Assembly (NCBI GenBank): GCA_964367085.1
Contig: CAYIWL010000016.1
Coordinates: forward strand, 1-18,081
Reading direction: 5' to 3'
Source of the DNA: JACPIN01 sp964367085
GTDB taxonomy: Archaea; Nanobdellota; Nanobdellia; SCGC-AAA011-G17; ARS1403
Length of the DNA stretch: 18,081 nucleotides
Shown here: positions 1 to 6,778 of the stretch, one piece after another
How the letters are laid out: each line of letters starts with the position of its first letter
Position numbering within the stretch: position 1 is the first letter of the stretch
Notes under the pieces: generated by a model
The model's database searches: none
Told to the model about the DNA's origin: nothing
The model's input: the letters and a program-made list of their open reading frames with translations, nothing else
Translations under genes and position numbers: made by a program

Positions 1-289
1 TTATTGTTTCATCTCTATATCCTTTTATTCCCTCGTCGATGAGAAGGGCTGAAAGCTTGAACTCAATCTTTTTTGAAGCCAGCTTGTTTAGCAGATTAAG
101 TAAAGATAGGCTGTCCTTTCCTCCGGAGACTGCAACTACTATGTGCTCTTTTCTGTTTATCAAGTTGTATTTTCTTATCGTTCTCAGTGCTTTTTTTTCA
201 AAGTATTTAATAAAGCAGGATTTGCATAATTTTATGTTGCTATTTGGCAGCTGGATTACAGGCTTTTCACTGCAGATTTTGCACGGCAT
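1..289 (-). CDS. ttuA: TtuA/Ncs6-family tRNA 2-thiolation enzyme, N-terminal part (runs off the left edge)
   Basis: Adenylates the target uridine in tRNA (wobble U34 or T54 in related enzymes) so that its oxygen can be replaced by sulfur. Only the first 96 residues are in the window. Two zinc-ligand pairs are visible, C3-x2-C6 and C22-x2-C25, followed by the PP-loop ATP-binding motif SGGKDS at residues 55-60 and then LIDEGIKGY. This order is typical of the TtuA/Ncs6/TIGR00269-type group. The start ATG directly follows the TAA of the ubiquitin-like gene, and AGGAGG lies just upstream, so this start is well supported. In Thermus and in archaea such enzymes take sulfur from a ubiquitin-like carrier thiocarboxylated by an E1-like enzyme. 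Both partners are encoded just upstream on this strand. Which tRNA position is modified cannot be told from this fragment. Confidence 0.9.
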   Translation of the reverse strand, partial: MPCKICSEKPVIQLPNSNIKLCKSCFIKYFEKKALRTIRKYNLINRKEHIVVAVSGGKDSLSLLNLLNKLASKKIEFKLSALLIDEGIKGYRDETI

Positions 290-484
290 TTATCCTCCTG
301 AGATAACTGGAAGAATTTTTATTTTATCTTTGTCTGATAGTTTTGCGTCTTCTGTAATGAGCTCGTTATTTTTTGTTATTATGACTGTTGTTGCATTTAT
401 ATTTAACTCTTTTAATATCTCTTTTACAACTAATTTTTTTACTTTCACTACTTTGTTCTCTCTTTCTAAATATACTGTTGGCAT
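290..484 (-). CDS. Ubiquitin-like beta-grasp protein (SAMP/TtuB/MoaD/ThiS type) ending in Gly-Gly
   Basis: A 64-residue protein of the small archaeal modifier or sulfur-carrier type. It starts with a short strand (PTVYLER), has a central helix (VVKEILKELNI) and ends ILPVISGG. The exposed C-terminal diglycine is the feature that E1-like enzymes adenylate and convert to a thiocarboxylate or conjugate. Length and pattern fit SAMP2/Urm1/TtuB-like proteins. Its stop abuts the start of the thiolase gene and it begins eight bases after the epimerase gene, so it is probably co-transcribed with both. By context it is the sulfur carrier for the thiolase and the substrate of the E1 at 1497-2462. It could also be conjugated to proteins or serve molybdopterin synthesis, but no molybdopterin gene is visible. 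Small beta-grasp proteins diverge quickly, so the exact subfamily is uncertain. Confidence 0.85.
   Translation of the reverse strand: MPTVYLERENKVVKVKKLVVKEILKELNINATTVIITKNNELITEDAKLSDKDKIKILPVISGG
293..299 (-). promoter_or_regulatory. SD sequence formed by the Gly-Gly codons of the ubiquitin-like gene
   Basis: Read on the minus strand, the last sense codons GGA GGA, with the preceding A, give AGGAGG. TAA and ATG follow at once. The functional diglycine tail is therefore also the ribosome-binding site of the thiolase gene. The spacing is short (about 4 bases), which should couple translation of the two proteins. Confidence 0.7.
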
Positions 485-492
485 ATACTATT

Positions 493-1434
493 TTAAGAAT
501 TATTGCTTTTAAGGCTTTTGAAATGCTCTATTGTTTTTTTCAAGCCAACGCTTATGCTGGTATTTGGTTGCCAGTCAAGAAGGTTTTTGGCTTTTGATAC
601 ATCCGCTAATGTGTGTTTTGGTTCGATTATCGGGTCTGCATATATCGGTTTTGTTTTTGAGTAGAGCAGCTTACTTATATTTTCTGCAATCTCATTAACC
701 GAGATCCTATTTCCAGATCCGATGTTAAATACTTCTCCGAATATTTTTTTATTGTTGGACTTCATCGATACAATATTTGCTGAGACAACATCTTCTACAT
801 AAGTGAAGTCGCGTGTTTGAGTTCCGTCGCCATAAATTTTTGGTTGCTCGTCTTTTTGTATCAATCCTATAAATTTTGGAATGAGATTTGAGTAGTTGCT
901 TTCTTTGTCCTGTTTCGGTCCGTACACATTGAAATATCTTAGGCTTATTGTTTTTAATCCGTAGACTTCGTGGAATAATTTACTATAATGCTCGATTGTA
1001 AGCTTTTGCAGTGCATAAGGAGACATTGGATTAGGCTTCATAGTTTCTTTTAACGGAAGTGAATCTTGATCACCGTAAACAGACGAGGATGATGAGAAAA
1101 TAAAACGTTTTATTCCGGAATCTGCACATTGTTTTAGAAGATTTAATGATCCATTAATATTTGCGTGATGGGATTCTATCGGGTTGTGAATGGAAAATTG
1201 TACCCGTGGGAGAGCAGCCAGGTGAAAAACAACTTCAACTCCACCTAACATTTTTTTCATATCATTGTTTATCGTCTCTTTGTGGAAGGTGATATTTTTT
1301 CTTATTGCAGCGAGATTTTCCTCTTTTCCTGATGCTAGATTATCTATTACTAATACTTCATGCCCGTCACGGACTAATCTTTCTGTTAGGTTGCTTCCAA
1401 TAAATCCTGCTCCACCAGTTACAAGAACTTTCAT
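493..1434 (-). CDS. NAD-dependent epimerase/dehydratase, UDP-sugar 4-epimerase type (GalE/WbpP-like)
   Basis: Extended short-chain dehydrogenase, 313 residues, that probably interconverts UDP-hexoses or UDP-N-acetylhexosamines for glycan synthesis. Visible motifs are the N-terminal dinucleotide-binding GGAGFIGS (residues 7-14), a serine-rich strand ending SSVYGD (about 116-121), the catalytic YALQK (Y140, K144), RYFNVYGP (166-173) and GTQTRDFTYVEDV (204-216). These are the hallmarks of GalE-like enzymes and the length is normal. The start is supported by AAGGTG about 9 bases upstream and a TATA-like box at 1477-1484. It sits between the E1 gene and the ubiquitin-like gene, with 62 and 8 bases of spacing. 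No functional link to sulfur transfer is evident. A role in surface glycan or N-glycan sugar supply is more likely. Substrate specificity cannot be read from sequence alone. Confidence 0.88.
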   Translation of the reverse strand: MKVLVTGGAGFIGSNLTERLVRDGHEVLVIDNLASGKEENLAAIRKNITFHKETINNDMKKMLGGVEVVFHLAALPRVQFSIHNPIESHHANINGSLNLLKQCADSGIKRFIFSSSSSVYGDQDSLPLKETMKPNPMSPYALQKLTIEHYSKLFHEVYGLKTISLRYFNVYGPKQDKESNYSNLIPKFIGLIQKDEQPKIYGDGTQTRDFTYVEDVVSANIVSMKSNNKKIFGEVFNIGSGNRISVNEIAENISKLLYSKTKPIYADPIIEPKHTLADVSKAKNLLDWQPNTSISVGLKKTIEHFKSLKSNNS

Positions 1435-1476
1435 ATGATTGCACCTTCTTTATTCTTCACGTTGTTATCTCCTATG

Positions 1477-1484
1477 TTTTTATA
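1477..1484 (-). promoter_or_regulatory. TATA-like box for the epimerase gene
   Basis: Minus-strand TATAAAAA lies about 46 bases before the epimerase ATG. A start site about 25 bases downstream would leave a 5' leader of roughly 20 bases containing AAGGTG. This gene would therefore have a leadered mRNA, unlike most first genes here. Confidence 0.45.
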
Positions 1485-1496
1485 TTCTTATCTTAT

Positions 1497-2462
1497 TTAA
1501 TACCCTATATATTTTGTATAGATTGCTCTTGCTTTTTGCGGCGTTTGTGCTTTTATCAATGTCCTACCGTCGTTGAAAACAGTTATTTCTCTAAATAACA
1601 AACAATATTCATTTATAATCACCTTGTCTATTTTTTCTAATTTCTTTGCAACTTCATTCAGATCTAATTTTGGACCATAGAGCTGATAAGAATCTGCACC
1701 GCACAGTTCTACTGCGTCGTTTGCATTTTTTCCATTTAAATACGAAAACTTTGAATTGCATGTCGGGCAGCTGCTTTGTTTTTTAACTTTTATCTTTTGG
1801 ATTTTATTTTTCCATACATCAAAATATAACAATTCTTTTGTTGGTGCTTTATCTGTAATATACTTTAGTGCTTCAGTTACTTGGAGAGAAGATGCCATTG
1901 ACGCTATTGTGTTTATCACACCTGATACGTCGCAAGAATCTAATGGCTGATTTATTTCATTGAAGATACATGTAAGGCATGGAGTTTTTTTTGGCACTAT
2001 GTTGAAAAGCATTCCTGTGCTTTCTATTATTGCGGTGTATATCCAAGGGATGTTATTTTTAAAACAGAATTCATTTAGTAAGAGTCTTGTCTGCATATTA
2101 TCTGTACAGTCTAGAACCAAACCATGTTTTATATACTCTTCAATATTTTTGTGGGTTACATCTTTGAAATATGCCTTTATTTTTGTGCTGGAATTTATTT
2201 TTTCTAAGTGGGATTTTGCGACCAATGCTTTTGGGTTATTTAAGTCTTGTTCTGTAAATAGAGACTGTCTTTGTAGATTTGATTCCTCTACTATATCTCT
2301 GTCGATTAATATTAATGAGCCTATGCCTGCGCGAGTTAGAAGTTCTGCTGATTTTGATCCGATCGCACCCAATCCAAGAATTGTAACATTTGATTTTTCT
2401 ATCTTTCCCTGACCGTCTCTGCCTATTTTTTCAAAGACGATCTGTCTTGAATATCTCATCAT
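1497..2462 (-). CDS. E1-like adenylyltransferase (ThiF/MoeB/UbaA family)
   Basis: Activates the C-terminal glycine of ubiquitin-like carriers by adenylation. The 321-residue protein shows the ATP-binding loop GLGAIGS (30-36), the acidic residue of LIDRD (D54), NLQRQ (62-66) and DCTDN (118-122). Two zinc-binding pairs are present, C162-x2-C165 and C232-x2-C235. C177, in SCDVSGV before a hydrophobic helix, is a candidate active-site thiol. About 85 residues follow the last zinc pair. Comparable C-terminal extensions occur in archaeal and actinobacterial ThiF/MoeB-like proteins. Two adjacent ATG codons are possible (2462 and 2459). A TATA-like element about 25 bases away favours a leaderless start at one of them. 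The ubiquitin-like protein at 290-484 is its probable substrate. ThiS or MoaD activation is an alternative. It diverges from the Rel-like gene across 48 bases. Confidence 0.9.
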   Translation of the reverse strand: MMRYSRQIVFEKIGRDGQGKIEKSNVTILGLGAIGSKSAELLTRAGIGSLILIDRDIVEESNLQRQSLFTEQDLNNPKALVAKSHLEKINSSTKIKAYFKDVTHKNIEEYIKHGLVLDCTDNMQTRLLLNEFCFKNNIPWIYTAIIESTGMLFNIVPKKTPCLTCIFNEINQPLDSCDVSGVINTIASMASSLQVTEALKYITDKAPTKELLYFDVWKNKIQKIKVKKQSSCPTCNSKFSYLNGKNANDAVELCGADSYQLYGPKLDLNEVAKKLEKIDKVIINEYCLLFREITVFNDGRTLIKAQTPQKARAIYTKYIGY

Positions 2463-2475
2463 TATGACTGATTGG

Positions 2476-2490
2476 AAATATTTTTTAAAC
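2476..2490. promoter_or_regulatory. Divergent TATA element shared by the E1 and Rel genes
   Basis: The 48 bases between the two start codons hold a single A/T core, AAATATTTTTTAAAC. It reads as TTTTTTAAA on the plus strand and TTTAAAAAA on the minus strand. Its centre is about 25 bases from the Rel ATG at 2511 and about 22-26 bases from the E1 ATGs at 2462/2459. Both genes would be leaderless. Confidence 0.55.
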
Positions 2491-2510
2491 TTATCCTCTT
2501 TGCTTGCTTT

Positions 2511-4295
2511 ATGGATGACCCTCTATTTAAGAAATGTATGGAACTTATGAAATCCCATTATAAAATCTCTAATGATTTGGAATCTTTAAAGTACAAAAAA
2601 GAATACTCTCGGTTTTTGAAAAGTTATGACCTTGACAAAAATTGCGTTGCTGCTGCTCTGCTTTATGACATTAATGATGGAGTTGAATTTGACGATGATG
2701 TTTCTCAACAAGTTTCAGACTTGAGAGTCTTTAGTGAGCTTGCTTCAAAGGCGAGCAAGAGAAATAATGAGGAGAAGACCAGGAAGATGCTCATAGCAAC
2801 AACTCACGACTTGAGGATTTTAGTGATTAAGCTGCTGGAAAGATTGTACGTTATGAGAAACCTTGAAACTTTAAGCGATGAAGAGAAAAGTAAAGTAAGT
2901 AAAGATGCACTTAATGTTTATGCTCCTCTTTCTTATAGGCTAGGATTGAGCAATATAAAATGGCAGCTGGAAGATCTGTCCTTCAAATATCTTATGCCGA
3001 ATGAGTACAAAATTGTAAGGGATAAAGTTGGAATCAAAAGAAAGGATAGAGAGAAAATTGTGAATGACCTGAAGAGAAAATTAGAGAAGGCATTAAAACA
3101 TAATAAGATAAATGGAGAAATATTTTGCAGGCCAAAGCACTTCTATAGCATCTACAGAAAGATGAATGATAAGGGGAAAAAGTTTGAAGACATCTATGAT
3201 TTGATTGGGCTTAGAGTCATAGTTGAAAACAGCGAGGAATGCTATGCTGTCCTTGGAATTGTTAGCAATCTGTGGGATACTACCCTTGATAGGCTCAAGG
3301 ATTTTATTGTTGCTCCCAAGGATAATTTATACCAAAGTTTGCATACGGGGTTTTTGTATGAAACTATGCCTGTTGAAGTCCAGATAAGAACCAGGAAGAT
3401 GAATGATATTGCTGAGGAAGGAATAGCTGCGCATTGGAAATACAAAGGCTTAATGGATAATAAATTCAATAAACAGCTTAGCTGGCTTAGGCAAGTGCTA
3501 TCTTTTGCGAATGAAAGTGATAAGGAATTTTTGTACAAACTTAAACTGGATATTTTTGGAGACAGGATATTCTGCTTTACTCCTAAAGGAGATATTATAG
3601 AATTAGATGATGGAAGTTCTGTTGTTGATTTTGCCTATGCTGTTCATAGTGATATTGGTGATAAGTGCATTGGAGCAAAAGTAAATGGCAAATTCGTCGG
3701 AGTGAGACATTTGCTGAAAAATGGTGACGAGATAGAGATATTAACTTCCAAAATTCACAAACCAAGCAGAGACTGGCTAGGATTTGTCAAGACAAGCAAG
3801 GCTCTTGAGAAAATAAAGAATACTTTGCAGATAAAACAGAATACGTATAATAAGGTCTCTATTGACAATGAAAAATATGGGAGTTTTATAGGCTCTGAAG
3901 GAAAATATAACCTCAAGATTGCCGGATGTTGCAACCCCCTGCCGATGGAGAACATTGTCGGGACCTTGAGCAGTTTCAAGAATGTTACTGTGCACTCTGA
4001 AAAATGCAAGAATGCCGCGGATATTAAAAAATTTGTAGATGTCTTCTGGATTGAAGACTTTAAAGGAGCGGTGAGTATGATCATCCTTGCTGAGAATAGG
4101 CTTGGATTGTTTGCGGAGATATTAAACAGTGTTGCAAGCTTTGGAATTAACGTTAAGTCTGCCAAGGCAAATTCTGCCGGGAATGAAATTGCTGAATGCA
4201 TCCTTAATGCTGAATTTAATTCCCTGAAAGATTTGATAGAGGTTATCGAAAGAGTAGGAAAGATAAACAACATAAAGAAAATCAGAATTGAATAA
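2511..4295 (+). CDS. rel: Long RelA/SpoT homologue: degenerate HD, intact (p)ppGpp synthetase, TGS, Zn-finger, ACT
   Basis: A 594-residue RSH protein predicted to transfer pyrophosphate from ATP to GTP/GDP. I chose the ATG at 2511. The frame stays open to 2472, but TTTTTTAAA at 2481-2489 would then lie inside the gene. It fits better as a TATA box 25 bases before a leaderless ATG. Domains: residues 1-175, HD-like region in which the usual HD reads Y52-D53 and the usual KLADRLHNMRT reads KLLERLYVMRN. Residues about 195-315, synthetase with RPKHFYSIYRKM, D230 in YDLIGLRV, RLKD (261-264), YQSLHT (274-279), E289 in VEVQIRT and AAHWKYK. Residues about 345-412, TGS. Residues about 470-500, the CC...C finger (C473, C474, C499). 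Residues 519-594, ACT. The protein is shorter than the usual 700-750 residues, mainly in the HD region. Synthetase-only activity is my inference. Confidence 0.92.
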   Translation: MDDPLFKKCMELMKSHYKISNDLESLKYKKEYSRFLKSYDLDKNCVAAALLYDINDGVEFDDDVSQQVSDLRVFSELASKASKRNNEEKTRKMLIATTHDLRILVIKLLERLYVMRNLETLSDEEKSKVSKDALNVYAPLSYRLGLSNIKWQLEDLSFKYLMPNEYKIVRDKVGIKRKDREKIVNDLKRKLEKALKHNKINGEIFCRPKHFYSIYRKMNDKGKKFEDIYDLIGLRVIVENSEECYAVLGIVSNLWDTTLDRLKDFIVAPKDNLYQSLHTGFLYETMPVEVQIRTRKMNDIAEEGIAAHWKYKGLMDNKFNKQLSWLRQVLSFANESDKEFLYKLKLDIFGDRIFCFTPKGDIIELDDGSSVVDFAYAVHSDIGDKCIGAKVNGKFVGVRHLLKNGDEIEILTSKIHKPSRDWLGFVKTSKALEKIKNTLQIKQNTYNKVSIDNEKYGSFIGSEGKYNLKIAGCCNPLPMENIVGTLSSFKNVTVHSEKCKNAADIKKFVDVFWIEDFKGAVSMIILAENRLGLFAEILNSVASFGINVKSAKANSAGNEIAECILNAEFNSLKDLIEVIERVGKINNIKKIRIE

Positions 4296-4296
4296 A

Positions 4297-4305
4297 CTTA
4301 AATAT
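4297..4305 (+). promoter_or_regulatory. TATA-like box for the DUF357 unit
   Basis: ACTTAAATA is centred about 26 bases before the ATG at 4327, with no Shine-Dalgarno sequence between them, so a leaderless mRNA is likely. It begins two bases after the Rel stop codon. Confidence 0.5.
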
Positions 4306-4326
4306 TGATAAATTATCCTGTTTTCT

Positions 4327-4626
4327 ATGATTGAAATTGCTGAAATTACTGAAGAAAAGTTGAAAGATTATTTTGAAATTACTGAAGCTGCTTTAGAAAA
4401 AGCTAAAGTATCTCGTGAAAACGTTAGCCTTGATACTCTAAGAAAAGCTAAGGCTGATTTTATTGACATGGTGGAAAGGTATCTTGCTGATGCTAAATAC
4501 TTTAATGAAAAAGGTGATAAGGTAAGAGCATTTGCTGCGTTGAATTATGCCCATGGTTTTTTGGATGCTGGCGCCAGACTTGGAATATTTGATGTGCATG
4601 ACAACAGGCTTTTTGCTGCTGACTGA
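4327..4626 (+). CDS. DUF357 family protein
   Basis: A 99-residue, highly charged, mostly helical protein. The signature ALNYAHGFLDAGARLG (residues 71-86), preceded by KVRAFA and followed by IFDVHDNRLF, matches the archaeal DUF357 family, whose function is unknown to me. The first half (about 8-60) is predicted to be long amphipathic helices rich in Lys, Glu and Ala. No membrane segment or catalytic motif is visible. It opens a unit with a 27-residue membrane peptide, a small membrane protein and UMP kinase. The neighbourhood does not define its role. Full length for the family. Confidence 0.9.
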   Translation: MIEIAEITEEKLKDYFEITEAALEKAKVSRENVSLDTLRKAKADFIDMVERYLADAKYFNEKGDKVRAFAALNYAHGFLDAGARLGIFDVHDNRLFAAD

Positions 4627-4629
4627 AAA

Positions 4630-4713
4630 ATGAAAATTGGAGACATAATATTTTGGTTATTTATCGTGGTCATGATAATTATTGGACTTTATGCTTTATT
4701 CAGGGGGATATAG
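4630..4713 (+). CDS. 27-residue single-pass membrane microprotein
   Basis: ATG at 4630 opens a short frame that begins MKIGDIIFWLF, continues through a run of hydrophobic residues and ends ALFRGI. Residues about 6-23 form one membrane-spanning helix, with Lys at the front and Arg behind. It starts three bases after the DUF357 stop, and its TAG stop directly abuts the ATG of the next gene. Its last codons contain GGGGGA, a good Shine-Dalgarno for that next gene. No Shine-Dalgarno is visible for the microprotein itself, so it may be translated by re-initiation. Its fit between flanking genes argues that it is real. The function is unknown. It may be a partner of the following membrane protein. 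Confidence 0.6.
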   Translation: MKIGDIIFWLFIVVMIIIGLYALFRGI

Positions 4714-5031
4714 ATGAAATTAAAAGCTGAAGATATTGTATTCTTTATCGTAATTGGTCTAGCTCTTTTTGTTTTGTTGTGGTTATTGCATGGTTCTCCA
4801 ACACTAGATAATGCACTCATCTCTATTGGAACATTTATTATAACTTCTGAGGTTCTGCTGTGGAGGAAGTATTTTGAGATTGATAAAAGTGTGTCTAATG
4901 GATTTACTAAAGTGAAGTCGGATTTTGAGATAATGAAAAGTAGCATGAATCACTTAGGAAAAGGGATTAGGATAGAATTGGATTATATAAAGGAAAAATT
5001 AAATAAAATTGAAGGCTTAATTAAAAAATGA
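4714..5031 (+). CDS. Small membrane protein with C-terminal amphipathic helix
   Basis: A 105-residue protein I do not recognise. Residues about 7-25 (DIVFFIVIGLALFVLLWLL) and about 33-51 form two hydrophobic segments. The rest (55-105) is charged, with a regular heptad-like pattern (IRIELDYIKEKLNKIEGLI) that suggests a cytoplasmic coiled coil. A GGGGGA Shine-Dalgarno sits 5 bases before the ATG. Its final ATGA overlaps the start of the UMP kinase gene by 4 bases, indicating translational coupling. The preceding membrane microprotein abuts it. The two could form one small membrane complex, but nothing in the sequence identifies its job. Confidence 0.75.
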   Translation: MKLKAEDIVFFIVIGLALFVLLWLLHGSPTLDNALISIGTFIITSEVLLWRKYFEIDKSVSNGFTKVKSDFEIMKSSMNHLGKGIRIELDYIKEKLNKIEGLIKK

Positions 5032-5690
5032 AAATCGTTATCTCACTTGGAGGAAGTTTAATTAATCCTGGAAAAGTTAATTATAAATTCTTGGAGGAGT
5101 TTAAAAAAACCATTAAAAAATTTCCTCAACATAAAATACTGGTTGTTACTGGCGGCGGAAAAATCGCACGCGAGTATATTGAAGCATTGAAAACTAAAAG
5201 CGAGAAGATAAGGTCCTTAATTGGAATTGGGGTAACTAAACTTAATGCTATGCTTGTAAGCAACTTTCTCGATTCTAATGTAATTGTCCCAGATTCATTA
5301 AATGATGTTGCAAAATCCTTATCGAAGAGTAATCTTGTTGTTTGCGGTGCTCTTGGTTATCGAGAGAAGATGACTTCTGATGGAACTGCTGCGGATGTGG
5401 CTCGTGGTTTAAAAGCCGACATGCTCATCAATATCACAAATGTGAAAGGGCTTTATGACAAAGATCCGAAAAAGTTTAAGAATGCAAAATTCATCTCAAA
5501 TATTTCTTTTAGTGATTTTTTGAAGATGACTAATGAAATAAAGTATAAACCTGGTCAGCACTTTGTATTTGATCAATCTGGAGCTGAGATCATAACTAGA
5601 TATAAAATTAAAACAGTGATTCTTACAGGAATTAAAAATCTGGAAAACTGCCTTGCCGGAAAAAGATTTGAGGGTACGATTATTAATTAA
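5028..5690 (+). CDS. pyrH: Archaeal-type uridylate (UMP) kinase
   Basis: Phosphorylates UMP to UDP with ATP, a step in pyrimidine nucleotide synthesis in the cytosol. The 220-residue protein has the amino-acid-kinase fold: SLGGSL (6-11) and VTGGGK (40-45) at the phosphate-binding end, SDGTAADVAR (117-126) for UMP/ATP contacts, NVKGLYDKDPK (138-148) and PGQHFVFD (175-182). The length (about 220-225) and the glycine-rich N-terminus match archaeal UMP kinases rather than the longer bacterial PyrH. It starts by a 4-base ATGA overlap with the upstream membrane protein gene, a spacing that makes coupled translation likely. It is the last gene of the unit. The next gene has its own TATA-like box. 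Confidence 0.92.
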   Translation: MKIVISLGGSLINPGKVNYKFLEEFKKTIKKFPQHKILVVTGGGKIAREYIEALKTKSEKIRSLIGIGVTKLNAMLVSNFLDSNVIVPDSLNDVAKSLSKSNLVVCGALGYREKMTSDGTAADVARGLKADMLINITNVKGLYDKDPKKFKNAKFISNISFSDFLKMTNEIKYKPGQHFVFDQSGAEIITRYKIKTVILTGIKNLENCLAGKRFEGTIIN

Positions 5691-5709
5691 TCTTGAATTC
5701 TTTGAGTTA

Positions 5710-5717
5710 TTTTTAAA
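5710..5717 (+). promoter_or_regulatory. TATA-like box for the prenyl synthase gene
   Basis: TTTTTAAA is centred about 27 bases before the ATG at 5741 in the 50-base gap after pyrH. No Shine-Dalgarno precedes the ATG, so a leaderless mRNA is likely. Confidence 0.55.
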
Positions 5718-5740
5718 AAGCCTTTGTCTTTTGAATCTTT

Positions 5741-6778
5741 ATGTCTTTGGATAAACTTGGCATGATTAAACTTGAAGTCGAGATGGAGCTTGAGAAATTC
5801 TTCGATAAAAAAATTTATGATGCTGGTGACGATTTTAATAGAGAGGTACTGGAACTCTTGAGAGAATATACTTTGAGGGGTGGCAAGAGGATAAGAAGCG
5901 GGATGTTTGTTTATGGCTATGGCTGTTTTAAAGAGTTAAATGATGAGATAATAAATGCAGCAATGGCTATGGAACTTATTCAGAGTTATTTGCTTATACA
6001 CGATGATATTATTGATAGAGGTAATTTGAGAAGAGGGAAGGATAGTATGCATATTATGTATGAAAAAAGATATCCTGTCAATGACAAAAAACATTTTGGG
6101 ATTTCCTTGGCTATCTGCGCTGGTGATTTAGCTGCCTGCCTTGCAAACGAGATTTTGTTAAACACAAATTTTGAACACAAAGAAATGGCTTCTAGAATTA
6201 TGAATCAAATGATCGAGAGAGTTATTTACGGACAGATATTGGATATTATTTATGAGAAAAAACCTTTTGATGATATCGACGAGGAAAAAGTTCTTGAAGT
6301 TTATAAGCTGAAGAGTGCATCTTATACTGTTGAAGGTCCTCTGCATATCGGTGCTGCATTAGCCGGTGCGAATGATGCTAATTTAAAACCTCTTTTGGAC
6401 TATGGTGTTATCCTTGGAAAAGCTTTTCAGATAAGGGATGATATCAATGGAATTTTTGGAGACGAAACTAAAACCGGAAAACCAAACGATTCTGATCTGA
6501 AGCAAGAGAAAAAGACTTTGTTGATGATAAAAACAATTGATAGCTGCAGTGAAGAGGAAAGAGAATTTATTTTAAATCGGATCGGGAATAATCTGGATGA
6601 AATTGACGCTGATGAAATTAGAAAACTTATCAGGAAATATTCTTTGAAGTATTGCGAAGACTTGTGCGATGAATATGTAAAGCAGGCTAAAAACTTTATT
6701 ATTAATGCCGAGATTAGAAATGAGGGCAAGGATTTTTTAATGGAGATTGCTGAATTTGTTGCAAAAAGGGATAATTAA
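5741..6778 (+). CDS. idsA: Trans-polyprenyl diphosphate synthase (GGPP synthase type)
   Basis: Condenses isopentenyl diphosphate with allylic diphosphates to make geranylgeranyl-type chains, the side chains of archaeal ether lipids. The 345-residue all-helical protein contains GGKRIRSG (47-54), the first aspartate-rich motif HDDIIDR (D88, D89, D92), RRGKDSMH, GQILDI, KSASYTVEGPL and the second aspartate motif RDDINGIFGDE (D233, D234). KTGKPNDSDLKQEKKT follows. The last position of the second motif is Gly, which is common in archaeal members. Bulky residues before the first DDxxD set product length, but I cannot predict it reliably. Its stop codon abuts the stop of the convergent cis-prenyltransferase gene, so both chain-elongating enzymes of isoprenoid metabolism lie side by side. 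Confidence 0.93.
   Translation: MSLDKLGMIKLEVEMELEKFFDKKIYDAGDDFNREVLELLREYTLRGGKRIRSGMFVYGYGCFKELNDEIINAAMAMELIQSYLLIHDDIIDRGNLRRGKDSMHIMYEKRYPVNDKKHFGISLAICAGDLAACLANEILLNTNFEHKEMASRIMNQMIERVIYGQILDIIYEKKPFDDIDEEKVLEVYKLKSASYTVEGPLHIGAALAGANDANLKPLLDYGVILGKAFQIRDDINGIFGDETKTGKPNDSDLKQEKKTLLMIKTIDSCSEEEREFILNRIGNNLDEIDADEIRKLIRKYSLKYCEDLCDEYVKQAKNFIINAEIRNEGKDFLMEIAEFVAKRDN

Noticed and set aside
1431..1460. Ten-codon frame from GTG with GGAG upstream, ending ATGA over the epimerase start
   Set aside because: The TATA-like box at 1477-1484 predicts a start near 1455, which would leave both the GGAG and the GTG outside the mRNA.
2472..2510. Longer N-terminus for the Rel protein (13 extra residues)
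   Set aside because: It would place the TATA-like element inside the gene, has no Shine-Dalgarno, and adds hydrophobic residues foreign to the family.
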